Source: Rhodoferax sp. (GTDB taxonomy: Bacteria; Pseudomonadota; Gammaproteobacteria; Burkholderiales; Burkholderiaceae_C). Taken from it: a stretch of 64,000 nucleotides of DNA. Positions 18,795-26,874 of this stretch are shown piece after piece. The position numbers and the translations under genes were made by a program. Under the pieces are notes generated by a model, which saw nothing but the letters and a program-made list of their open reading frames with translations, was not told the DNA's origin and made no database searches. Where the stretch lies: the NCBI GenBank assembly GCA_008015235.1, contig SSFF01000003.1, positions 1-64,000 on the forward strand, read 5' to 3'. The stretch's first letter is position 1. Each line of letters starts with the position of its first letter.

Positions 18795-20771
18795 CTATTT
18801 GGTGACGATGGGGAAGGTACCCGGTGCCTTGTCGATCAGACCGAAAAAGCGCACCAGGTCGATCTTGCTGCCCGTTACCTTCAGGTCGTCGGACATCAGC
18901 GTGTCCTTCACACCCGCGGTGCCAGCGATCATCTTGACGAAGATGTCCTTGGTCAGCGTGAGTGTGGCGTTGGCGTCAGGGGCCGGTTCGGCGCGCTTGA
19001 AGTGCAGTACGGCGTTCTCGATCCACAGCACATAGCTCTCCTTCAGGTCGGTCAGCACTAGGTTGACCTTGAGGTCCTTGCCTTCGGCGTCGGGACCGTT
19101 CAGGCCGGCGGCCATGGCTTCCAGGAAGCGTTCCATGGGGGTCTGCAGCAGCATCTCGATCATCATGGCCTTGGACACGCCCTTGGTGGGCGGGCCATTG
19201 CGCAGCTCCTGCGCGGCCGTGAGGTAGGAATTGCGCCAGGTGGCGGCTTCGGACTGGTAGCCCATCTGCTCGTAGGTGCGGGCCAGCAACTCTTTGGCGG
19301 CCTTGCTAGCCGGATCGCCGAACACGGCGTGGTTCAGCAGTTCCGCCGCCCAGCGGTAGTCCCCCGCATCAAAAGCGGCCTGTGCGGCAGCCACGGCCTT
19401 GTCGGCACCGCCCAGCAGTTGGAGGTAACGCTTGGCCGATTCCTGGGGTGGCAGGGGGTTCAGGTTGGCCGGGTTGCCGTCGTAGGCGCCCATGTAGAAC
19501 TGGTACACCGCCTTTACATTGTGGCGCAGGTCACCGTAGTAGCCGCGCACGCCGAAGAATTCGCTCAACGACTTGGGCAGCTTCACGGCGTCGGCGATTT
19601 CCCGGGGTGTGTAGCCCGCATTGATGAGGCGCACGGTCTGGTCGTGGGTGTACTTGTAGACGTCGCGGTGCATGGTCACTAGCTTGCGGATATTGGCGTT
19701 GCCCCATACCGGCCAGTTGTGCGAGCCGATGTAGATCTCGGCGCCCTGGGTCTGTACTAGCGCCTGGTCCATGTAGTTGGACCAGCGCAGGGCATCGCGC
19801 ACCTTGGCACCGCGCACCGGCAGCAGGTTGTGCATCTGCTGGCTCAGATTCTCTGCACCGTCGTAGAGCTTGAGCGCAGGAATGCTGAAGGTCATTTCGG
19901 CCGGGCACTCGGCCCCCGGGACGTTGTAGAACACGAAGTCCACGCCGTCGAGCTGGAGCTTTTGCTCCGGCTGTTCAATCAGGTGGTTGGGGGCGATGAT
20001 GCCGATGCTGCCGTAGGCCACATCCTTGCCCAGGCCGGTGTCCACATTGCCCTTGGCCGTGCGTGGCAGGTCGCGGCCAAACTGGTAGATGGAGCGCCGC
20101 GCCATGCCGGTACCCACCATCACGTTCTCGCTGGTCGCTTCTTCCAGGAAACCTTCAGACGCCACCACGGGCAGTTTGCGTGCGGCCACTTCCTGCGGGG
20201 TGACGACCCCGAGCACGCCACCAAAGTGGTCGGCATGCGCATGGGTGATGATGACCGCCGACACCGGCTTGTCACCCAGGTGCTGGCGGGCAAAGGCCAG
20301 TGCGGCGGCCGAAGTTTCGCGCGCAGTCAGGGGGTCCACCACAATCCAGCCGGTCTTGCCCTCGATCAGCGTCATGTTGGCAATGTCGAAGCCGCGCAGC
20401 TGGTAGACACCGTCCGTCACCTTGAAGAGGCCTATCTGGGCATTGAGCTGGGCATGGCGCCACAGGCTGGGGTTCACCGTGTCGGGCGCCTTGCCGTCGA
20501 GGAAGGCATAGGCTTCGAAGTCCTTGAGCACCGTGCCGTCGGCGGCCTTGATCTGGCCCGTGGGCTTGGCAATGAAGCCGCGCTTGGCGTCTTCAAAGTC
20601 CTGCGCATCGTCGAGCTTGAGTTCCTGCGCAAACTGGGCGTTGGCCTTGAGCGTTTCCGGGCTGGCGTCACCGGCGGCGCCACCAATTCCCGTCGTCTTG
20701 CTGCAACCAACCATCAGCGTGAGCAAGGTGGCCAGCAGGGCCATGCGGGGTGCAAAGTGCGTTGTCTTCAT
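18795..20771 (-). CDS. SdsA-type alkyl sulfatase (metallo-beta-lactamase fold), lipoprotein
   Basis: 658 residues. A lipobox MVGC (Cys about 23) predicts a lipid-anchored envelope protein. The metallo-beta-lactamase domain (about 110-370) has the zinc motif THAHADHFGG; the middle is a helical dimerisation domain (from NPLPPQESAKRYLQ) and the end an SCP2-like domain (from ALTLTKD-type LTLTKDIFVKM), the layout of Pseudomonas SdsA1, which hydrolyses SDS to 1-dodecanol. It is the second gene after a GMC alcohol dehydrogenase, 39 bases apart. Confidence 0.9.
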   Translation of the reverse strand: MKTTHFAPRMALLATLLTLMVGCSKTTGIGGAAGDASPETLKANAQFAQELKLDDAQDFEDAKRGFIAKPTGQIKAADGTVLKDFEAYAFLDGKAPDTVNPSLWRHAQLNAQIGLFKVTDGVYQLRGFDIANMTLIEGKTGWIVVDPLTARETSAAALAFARQHLGDKPVSAVIITHAHADHFGGVLGVVTPQEVAARKLPVVASEGFLEEATSENVMVGTGMARRSIYQFGRDLPRTAKGNVDTGLGKDVAYGSIGIIAPNHLIEQPEQKLQLDGVDFVFYNVPGAECPAEMTFSIPALKLYDGAENLSQQMHNLLPVRGAKVRDALRWSNYMDQALVQTQGAEIYIGSHNWPVWGNANIRKLVTMHRDVYKYTHDQTVRLINAGYTPREIADAVKLPKSLSEFFGVRGYYGDLRHNVKAVYQFYMGAYDGNPANLNPLPPQESAKRYLQLLGGADKAVAAAQAAFDAGDYRWAAELLNHAVFGDPASKAAKELLARTYEQMGYQSEAATWRNSYLTAAQELRNGPPTKGVSKAMMIEMLLQTPMERFLEAMAAGLNGPDAEGKDLKVNLVLTDLKESYVLWIENAVLHFKRAEPAPDANATLTLTKDIFVKMIAGTAGVKDTLMSDDLKVTGSKIDLVRFFGLIDKAPGTFPIVTK

Positions 20772-20810
20772 GGGTGTCTCCTCGTTGCTTCTGTCGTGTT
20801 TGTCGGTGCT

Positions 20811-22415
20811 TCAGTGGCCGGTGCGGATCAGCTCGGCACATTTTTCACCGACCATGATGCTGGGCGCATTGGTGTTGCCCCCTACCAGGGTCGGCATGAT
20901 GGAGGCATCGGCCACGCGCAGGCCAACAATGCCCTTGACGCGCAGCTGCGCATCGACCACGGCCATGGTGTCACTGTCGGGGCCCATCTTGCAGGTGCCT
21001 ACGGGGTGGTACTGGGTGTCGGCCCGGTTGCGGATGTCCTGCGCCATGGCGGCCGTGTCGCCGGACTTCACGGGGTACAGCATCTTGCCGCGCACACCGT
21101 CAAAGGCGCTGGATTCCATGATGCGCTGCTGCGCCAGCCCTCCCTGCACCAGCAGCTGCAGGTCACGCTCGTCACTCAGGAACTGCGGGTCAATCACCGG
21201 CGCCACGCGTGGGTCGGCACTCTGGATGCCCACCGTACCGCGGCTGTAGGGGCGCAGCACGTCCACATGGCAGGAAATGCCGTGGCGCACATGGGCCTTG
21301 CGCGCATGGTCGTCGACCAGCGCCACCACGAACACCAGCTGCAGGTCCGGTACCGCCACTTCGGGCGCCGAGCGGAAGAAGGCACCGGCCGTGGCGATGG
21401 CGCTGGTGATCATGCCGCTGCGCTGGCGCCGCCACTCGAACATGGCCTTCACGATCTGGCCAATGCCGCGCGGTGAGGCACCGAAGGACGCCGTGTGGCT
21501 GGGCACGGTCCAGCTCTGCACGTAGTCGATGTGGTCCTGCAGGTTCTGACCGACACCGGGCAGTGCGTGCACGGGCATAACGCCGGCCTGCTGCAGCGCG
21601 GCCGGCGCTCCGATGCCGGACAGCTGCAGCAACTGCGGCGAGCCAAAGGCCCCGGCGCTGACGATGACCTCGCGCCGTGCCCGCACGCGCTGCAGCTGAT
21701 TGCCCTGGTAGAACTGCACCCCGGTGGCACGCCGCTGGTCCAGGTCGACCTTGGCACTGACGGCGTGGGTAATGACTTTCAGGTTGGGGCGGTTCAGGTT
21801 CGGCGTCAGGTAGCCCTTGGCTGCGCTGCAGCGCTCGCCGTTCTTGTGCGTCACCTGGTACAGGAAGCTGCCCTCCTGCTGGGCGCCGTTGTAGTCGGGG
21901 TTGGGGGCGATGCCATGGTGCGCGCAGGCGTCCAGGAACATCCGGCTCAGGGGGCTTTCGAAGCGCGGGTAGGTCACGTTGAGCGGACCCCCTTGGCCAT
22001 GGAAGGCATCGGCGAACTGCTCGTTGTGCTCGGCGCGTTTGAACAGCGGCAGCACCTCGTCATAGCTCCAGCCGGGGTTGCCCAGGCTGGCCCAGTGGTC
22101 GTAGTCCCAGCGGTGGCCGCGCACATAGAGCATGGCATTGATGGAGCTGGAGCCCCCCAGCGTCTTGCCGCGCGGCTGGTAGCCCTGGCGGCCATTGAGG
22201 CCGGGCTGCGGCACGGTTTCAAAAGCGTAATTGTTGATGGTGGTCGGCACCATGGCCACGACACCGGCCGGGGCGTGGATCAGCACGCTTTTGTCCGGGC
22301 CCCCGGCTTCCAGCAGGCACACTGTAGTGGCCGGGTCTTCGCTCAGGCGCGCGGCCAGCACACAGCCGGCCGAGCCCGCGCCCACGATCACGTAGTCAAA
22401 CTCCATGGCATCCAT
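20811..22415 (-). CDS. GMC-family FAD alcohol/choline dehydrogenase
   Basis: 534 residues. The start is the ATG at 22415 with GAGGAAA about 9 bases upstream. FAD-binding GAGSAGCVLAARLSE near residue 12, GMC signature GGSSSINAMLYVRGH, and the active-site HPVGTCKMG near residue 465. Cytosolic or membrane-associated flavoenzyme that oxidises a primary alcohol. Homologues include choline dehydrogenase and AlkJ; next to an alkyl sulfatase, a long-chain alcohol is the more likely substrate (inference). First gene of the operon divergent from a LysR regulator. Confidence 0.9.
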   Translation of the reverse strand: MDAMEFDYVIVGAGSAGCVLAARLSEDPATTVCLLEAGGPDKSVLIHAPAGVVAMVPTTINNYAFETVPQPGLNGRQGYQPRGKTLGGSSSINAMLYVRGHRWDYDHWASLGNPGWSYDEVLPLFKRAEHNEQFADAFHGQGGPLNVTYPRFESPLSRMFLDACAHHGIAPNPDYNGAQQEGSFLYQVTHKNGERCSAAKGYLTPNLNRPNLKVITHAVSAKVDLDQRRATGVQFYQGNQLQRVRARREVIVSAGAFGSPQLLQLSGIGAPAALQQAGVMPVHALPGVGQNLQDHIDYVQSWTVPSHTASFGASPRGIGQIVKAMFEWRRQRSGMITSAIATAGAFFRSAPEVAVPDLQLVFVVALVDDHARKAHVRHGISCHVDVLRPYSRGTVGIQSADPRVAPVIDPQFLSDERDLQLLVQGGLAQQRIMESSAFDGVRGKMLYPVKSGDTAAMAQDIRNRADTQYHPVGTCKMGPDSDTMAVVDAQLRVKGIVGLRVADASIMPTLVGGNTNAPSIMVGEKCAELIRTGH

Positions 22416-22463
22416 TCTTGTGTTTCCTCGGTGCGGGCGATTGTTGAAGGCAGCAAGAAATTC

Positions 22464-22505
22464 GTCCAATGCATATTGAGTGCAAAATCAATGCATTCAG
22501 TACAT
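22464..22505. promoter_or_regulatory. LysR-type operator between GMC dehydrogenase and its regulator
   Basis: Nested inverted repeats in the divergent intergenic region: AATGCAT (22468-22474) with ATGCATT (22491-22497), and ATTGA-N8-TCAAT inside (22475-22492). The sequence GTCCAATGCATA at 22464-22475 recurs in front of the second LysR gene at 30130. Confidence 0.6.
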
Positions 22506-22527
22506 AACAAGAACCCCGGAGACTGGC

Positions 22528-23439
22528 ATGGACCTCAAACGCCTCAAGCACCTGGTCGCGCTGGCCGACACGCGCAACTTCGGCCGCGCCGCCACACAGT
22601 GCCACCTGACCCAGTCGGCCTTCAGCCGCAGCATCCAGGCGGCCGAAGAGGAATATGGCCTGCAACTGTTTGACCGCGGCCCGCTGGAAGTCACCTGCAC
22701 CGATGCCGGCGCCTTTGTGGTCGAGCGCGCGCGCAAGCTGCTGTTCGAGAACCGCTGCCTGGAGCGCGACGTAAGCCTGTACCGCGAGCGCCAAATCGGT
22801 GACCTGGCCTTCGGCGTCGGTCCCTTTCCAGCGGCCACCCTGGTGCCTTCGCTCTTGACCGAGATCCGTACCCGCTACCCCAAAGTCTGCGTGCGCGTGG
22901 AGGTGAACAACGCCGACTTCCTGGCCGCCCACCTGCGTGCCGAGGAACTCGACTTCTACCTGGCCGACGTGCGCAATGTGGTCGCGGCCCCGGACCTCAC
23001 CATCACCCGCGTGGCCCAGTTGTCCGCCGGCTTCTACGTGCGCGCGGGCCACCCGCTGCTGGCTTTGGTGCAAATCACTCCGGCGGACTTGCTGCCTTAT
23101 GGCATTGCCAGCGTGCGCGTGCCGGAGGCGGTGCAAGTGGGCCTGGGTGCCCTGGCGGGTCTGGAAAACGGCAAGCGCCTGCCCCTGGCGGTGGAGTGCG
23201 ACGACCTGAATCTGCTGCGCTCCCTGGCGCTGACCACGGACACCGTCATCGGCAATACCGATGCCGGTTCGCTCGCCGACGTGCAGGCCGGGCGCTTGGT
23301 GCGCCTGGACATTGCCGGCATGCCTGCCGTCTACGCCGACATGGCCATCGTGTCGCTGCACGGGCGCAGCTACTCGCTGATGGCGCAGTTTGCCGTGGAG
23401 CAGATCCTGCAGCAGGCCCGTGCACTGGACTGTCCATAA
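22528..23439 (+). CDS. LysR-family regulator, probable regulator of the alkyl-sulfate module
   Basis: 303 residues from the ATG after CGGAGA. N-terminal winged HTH (LKHLVALADTRNFGRAATQCHLTQSAF is the core region, about 5-35), then a LysR substrate-binding domain to the C-terminus. Divergent position, 112 bases from the GMC dehydrogenase start, with palindromes in between, makes it the expected regulator of that operon, in the manner of SdsB. Effector unknown. Confidence 0.9.
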   Translation: MDLKRLKHLVALADTRNFGRAATQCHLTQSAFSRSIQAAEEEYGLQLFDRGPLEVTCTDAGAFVVERARKLLFENRCLERDVSLYRERQIGDLAFGVGPFPAATLVPSLLTEIRTRYPKVCVRVEVNNADFLAAHLRAEELDFYLADVRNVVAAPDLTITRVAQLSAGFYVRAGHPLLALVQITPADLLPYGIASVRVPEAVQVGLGALAGLENGKRLPLAVECDDLNLLRSLALTTDTVIGNTDAGSLADVQAGRLVRLDIAGMPAVYADMAIVSLHGRSYSLMAQFAVEQILQQARALDCP

Positions 23440-23470
23440 TGCGACCCATCTTTTCTACCCCGGAGGCCCC

Positions 23471-23953
23471 GTGCTCAGTCTGGACACCATAGACCTCAAG
23501 ATACTGACACTGCTGCAAGACGACGGCCGCCTGAGCAACCAAGCCCTGGCGGACCAGGTGGCGCTCAGCCCTTCCGCCTGCCTGCGCCGGGTGCGCCTGC
23601 TCGAAGAATCGGGTGCCATTGCCGGCTACCGCGCCCAGCTCGACGCCCAGGCACTGGGCCTGGACGTAGAGGCCATGGTGCAGGTCACCATGCGCCAGGA
23701 AGTGGAGAACTGGCACGACAGCTTTCTGGCTGCCGTGCAGCGCTGGCCGCAGGTGGTCGGGGCCTGGATCGTGACCGGCGAGTGCAACTACGTGCTGCGC
23801 GTGCGCGCCAAGAGCCTGCAGGACTATTCGCAGTTCGCCATCGAGCACCTGCACAAGGAACGGGGCGTGAAAGAAATCCGCAGCAACATCGTGATGCAAT
23901 GCATCAAGCACGGCGAGACCAGCGTGCCACTGGCCTTGCTGCCACGCGGCTGA
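23471..23953 (+). CDS. Lrp/AsnC-family transcriptional regulator
   Basis: 160 residues from a GTG with CGGAGG six bases or so upstream. HTH in the first 50 residues (SNQALADQVALSPSACLRRV) and a RAM/AsnC ligand-binding domain after it. Such proteins sense amino acids as octamers. The gene lies 31 bases after the LysR gene. It is a candidate for the kynU regulator, since KynR belongs to this family, but a distance of about 5 kb and a second Lrp gene at 44860 leave this open. Confidence 0.9.
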   Translation: MLSLDTIDLKILTLLQDDGRLSNQALADQVALSPSACLRRVRLLEESGAIAGYRAQLDAQALGLDVEAMVQVTMRQEVENWHDSFLAAVQRWPQVVGAWIVTGECNYVLRVRAKSLQDYSQFAIEHLHKERGVKEIRSNIVMQCIKHGETSVPLALLPRG

Positions 23954-23972
23954 ACCAATTCGGGAGCACGGC

Positions 23973-24431
23973 ATGCACTGGCTTGAACACAAGATCCCGC
24001 CCCCGGTCGTAGGCCTGCTTTGCGCGCTGGCCATGTGGGCGGCGGCCCCTGCCGTCGAATGGAGCGGCCTGTCCTGGCTGCACTGGGCGCTGGGAGTGGC
24101 AGGGGTGGGCACGGGCCTGGGTTTCGACGTGCTGGGCCTGCTGGCCTTTCGCCGCGCCAAAACCACCATCAACCCCCTGAGCCCAGGCAAGGCTTCTAGT
24201 CTGGTGGCCAGCGGCGTCTACCGCGTCACCCGCAACCCGATGTATCTGGGCATGGCGTTGGTGCTGTGCGGCTGGGCCGTGCTGCTCGCCTACCTGCCCG
24301 CTGCCCTGGGGCCGGTGGTGTTCGTGGTTTTCATCACGCGCTTCCAGATCGTGCCCGAAGAGCGCTTCATGGCCGCCAAGTTCGGTGACGACTACAACCA
24401 CTTTTGCCAGCAGGTACGGCGCTGGCTGTAG
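23973..24431 (+). CDS. ICMT/PEMT-like membrane methyltransferase
   Basis: 152 residues with four hydrophobic helices. The C-terminal signature of isoprenylcysteine carboxyl methyltransferase-like proteins is present: GVYRVTRNPMYLGMAL (about 88-103) and PEERFMAAKFGDDYNHF (about 128-144), which bind S-adenosylmethionine. The bacterial members methylate unknown small lipophilic substrates. It follows the Lrp gene by 19 bases, so probably co-transcribed. Its stop codon abuts that of the convergent NorF-like gene. Confidence 0.85.
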   Translation: MHWLEHKIPPPVVGLLCALAMWAAAPAVEWSGLSWLHWALGVAGVGTGLGFDVLGLLAFRRAKTTINPLSPGKASSLVASGVYRVTRNPMYLGMALVLCGWAVLLAYLPAALGPVVFVVFITRFQIVPEERFMAAKFGDDYNHFCQQVRRWL

Positions 24432-24725
24432 TCAGAGCAAGTATTCGTGCAACGCCGATACCGTCAATCCCAGCGGTACCAGCACAGCAAACCCCTGCAG
24501 CAAGCGCACAAACACCTTGCCGGCCCGCGGCAGTTCCAGGTAGTGGCGCAACAGCACCTGCGCCTTGACCCAGGCCAGCACGGCTACCAGCAAGGTCAGG
24601 CCCATGCGGGCCAGCCCCACGTGCGATTGCGCCGCGAGTACCACGCTCAGGACCGACAGCGCGCACAGCAGCAGCCACGCCAGCGTGGTCGCAGACAGTG
24701 GGGTGCGTTCAAGAAGGCTAATCAT
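24432..24725 (-). CDS. NorF/cytochrome oxidase subunit IV-like membrane protein
   Basis: 97 residues with three hydrophobic helices (LAWLLLCALSVLSVVLA, MGLTLLVAVLAWVKAQVLL, LLQGFAVLVPLGLTV). The motif AWVKAQVLLRHYLELP is typical of the prokaryotic COX IV/NorF family. It overlaps the upstream NorE-like gene by four bases. NorF and NorE are accessory to nitric oxide reductase in denitrifiers, but no norB, norC or oxidase subunit I lies in this window. Confidence 0.82.
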   Translation of the reverse strand: MISLLERTPLSATTLAWLLLCALSVLSVVLAAQSHVGLARMGLTLLVAVLAWVKAQVLLRHYLELPRAGKVFVRLLQGFAVLVPLGLTVSALHEYLL

Positions 24726-25360
24726 GCGAAGGCGTAGAACAGGGCAAAGATCATGAGCCAGACCAGGTCGGTGGCATGCCAGTAGATGGCCAGCGACTGC
24801 GGGCCGCGCAGGTCCGTGGCCGAGTAGCTGCCGCTGAACATGCGCACCAGAATCCAGCCCATGCCCATCAGCCCCCAGCTGGCGTGGATGAAGTGGTTGA
24901 TGGTGAGGTAGTAGTACACGACCACGAAGATGCCGGCCTGGGCGTCCAGCCCCTGCGCCTGGTTCCACTGCCATTCCAGCAGCTTGAGCACGGGGTAAAT
25001 CAGGCCCGTTACCAAGGCGGCCGCCATCCAGAGTTGGGCCCGGCCGCGTCTGCCTGCTTCGAGGTGGTGCAGCATGCGCGTGAGCATGTAGCCGCTGGTC
25101 ACCATGACCAGGGTGATGAGCAGGCCGCCCAGGGTCCACAGGCGTGCCGCGCCTTCCTGGAAAGCCTGCGGCTGGTGCCAGCGCGCCGTGAAGTAGACAA
25201 AGAAGAACACCGCGAACTCCAGGCATTCGAGGCAGATGCCGACCCACATGGCCTTGTAGCCGGGGCGCTCGGTGTCATACAGGAGCGGCGCAGCTTCGTC
25301 CTGCGCCCCGGCCTCGGGCGCGGGCATCGGCAATGTGCTGGGATTTGTAGTGGCAGTCAC
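24722..25360 (-). CDS. NorE-like heme-copper oxidase subunit III
   Basis: 212 residues with five predicted membrane helices, starting after a Pro/Ala-rich lead of about 30 residues. Subunit III features: FFFVYFTARW, NHFIHASWGLMGMGW and the final YWHATDLVWLMIFALFY, matching the short COX III/NorE class rather than full aa3 subunit III. Overlaps the NorF-like gene (ATGA) and starts 12 bases after ccoG stops, so ccoG-norE-norF form one transcript. Confidence 0.85.
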   Translation of the reverse strand: MTATTNPSTLPMPAPEAGAQDEAAPLLYDTERPGYKAMWVGICLECLEFAVFFFVYFTARWHQPQAFQEGAARLWTLGGLLITLVMVTSGYMLTRMLHHLEAGRRGRAQLWMAAALVTGLIYPVLKLLEWQWNQAQGLDAQAGIFVVVYYYLTINHFIHASWGLMGMGWILVRMFSGSYSATDLRGPQSLAIYWHATDLVWLMIFALFYAFA

Positions 25361-25372
25361 GGTGGGTGTTTT

Positions 25373-26803
25373 CTACTGGGGCACTATAAAGCGACTGGCT
25401 TCAGTGGTGCTGGCGTCAGGGTTTGTCGACCCCTCGGGCTGAATATGGAACTCGACCGGCTGGTTCTGCCCGGCTAGACGCACCGCCTGCGACGCGGGCA
25501 AGGACAGCGCCAGTGGCAGCCAACGCTCGGCAGCTGCCTCCAGCCGCACGCTGTGTGGGCTGTCCGGGCTCAGCTGCAGGCCTTGCGGGCCGCCCACGCG
25601 GATGGTGTAACGCTGGGGCCGCTCCAGCGTATGGGTCAGGTGCAGGCGGTAGACGTTTTCGACAGCGCCGCCCTCGACGATGCGTGCCTGCACGCCGCGG
25701 TCGCGGATCACATCGAATTTGAGCGGGTTGCGGGCAGCCAGCCCGATGACCAAGCCGGCCGTCAGCACCAGCAGCAGCGCCCCATAGACCAGCACCCGCG
25801 GGCGCAGCAGGCGCGCCAGCATCTTCCGACGGCCCCAGCCCTGGTCCATGGCGTTCTGGGTGGCATAGCGCACCAGCCCGCGCGGCGCACCGATCTTGTC
25901 CATCACGTCGTCGCAGGCGTCGATGCAGGCGGCGCAGCCTATGCAGTTGCTTTGCAGGCCGTCGCGGATGTCGATGCCGGTCGGGCACACCTGCACGCAC
26001 AGCGTGCAGTCGATGCAGTCACCCTGGCCCAGGGCCGCGGCCTTGGGCCCCCGCGGACGCGCGCTGCGCGGGTCGCCGCGGCGGCTGTCGTAGCCAATGA
26101 TGAGGGTGTCGCGGTCGAACATGGCGCTTTGAAAGCGTGCATAGGGACACATGTGCTTGCACACCTGTTCGCGCAGGAAACCGGCATTGCCGTACAGCAT
26201 GAGCGCGTAGAAGAAGACCCAGAAGCTTTCCCAGGCACTCCAGCCACCCAGGGCCAGGGTGGTCAGCGGCGTGAAATAGGCCACAAAGCTGAAGCCGGTC
26301 CACAGGCTGATGGTCACCCAGAGCAACTGCTTGGCGGCCTTGCGCGCCACTTTCTCCATCGACCAGGGGCCCACGTCGCGGCGCATGCGCGCACTGCGGT
26401 CGCCTTCGGTCCGCAGCTCGACCCACATGAAAAGCTTGGTATAGACCGTCTGCGGGCAGGCAAAACCGCACCAGATGCGCCCGGCCAGCGTGGTCACGAA
26501 GAACAGGCCCAGCGCGCACAGAATCAGCAGCACACTCAGGTAGACCAGATCCTGCGGCGACAGCACCAGGTTGAACAGGTAAAAGCGCTGCGCGTCCAGG
26601 TCGAACAGCACCGCCTGGCGCCCGTTCCAGCTGAGCCAGGGCAGGCCGTAGAACACCGCCTGTGTGATCCACAGCATCAGCCAGCGCAGGCGCTCGAAGC
26701 GGCCGCGGGTGGCGCGGGCGTAGATCTTGATTTCAGCGTAGCCGGTGGGGGTGGTAGGGCTGGTGCGTGGGCGTGCGGCAAGCGATTCAGAAGGAGAAGG
26801 CAT
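25373..26803 (-). CDS. ccoG: Cytochrome c oxidase accessory protein CcoG (RdxA/FixG)
   Basis: 476 residues. Membrane protein with about five helices and two ferredoxin-type clusters: CIDCTLCVQVCPTGID and CIGCAACIDACDDVMDK. The N-terminal half carries GRIWCGFACPQTVYT and a second cysteine set CKHMCPY. The C-terminal about 110 residues form the periplasmic Ig-like domain of this family. CcoG helps reduce Cu(II) for cbb3 oxidase assembly. Unlike the usual context, ccoNOPQ is not adjacent; it is grouped with NorE/NorF-like genes. Confidence 0.93.
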   Translation of the reverse strand: MPSPSESLAARPRTSPTTPTGYAEIKIYARATRGRFERLRWLMLWITQAVFYGLPWLSWNGRQAVLFDLDAQRFYLFNLVLSPQDLVYLSVLLILCALGLFFVTTLAGRIWCGFACPQTVYTKLFMWVELRTEGDRSARMRRDVGPWSMEKVARKAAKQLLWVTISLWTGFSFVAYFTPLTTLALGGWSAWESFWVFFYALMLYGNAGFLREQVCKHMCPYARFQSAMFDRDTLIIGYDSRRGDPRSARPRGPKAAALGQGDCIDCTLCVQVCPTGIDIRDGLQSNCIGCAACIDACDDVMDKIGAPRGLVRYATQNAMDQGWGRRKMLARLLRPRVLVYGALLLVLTAGLVIGLAARNPLKFDVIRDRGVQARIVEGGAVENVYRLHLTHTLERPQRYTIRVGGPQGLQLSPDSPHSVRLEAAAERWLPLALSLPASQAVRLAGQNQPVEFHIQPEGSTNPDASTTEASRFIVPQ

Positions 26804-26826
26804 GCAGCGACTATGCCGCGGGCCAA

Positions 26827-26870
26827 ACTGTTCGGTAAGATGCAGATAAAGTAAAAAATACCGTATCAGT
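26827..26870. promoter_or_regulatory. Imperfect inverted repeat in the ccoG/MocR divergent region
   Basis: ACTG-TT-CGGTA at 26827-26837 faces TACCG-TAT-CAGT at 26859-26870, just before the MocR ATG. MocR proteins usually bind such sites next to their own gene. The 71-base region holds no gene. Confidence 0.35.
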
Positions 26871-26874
26871 TCGC

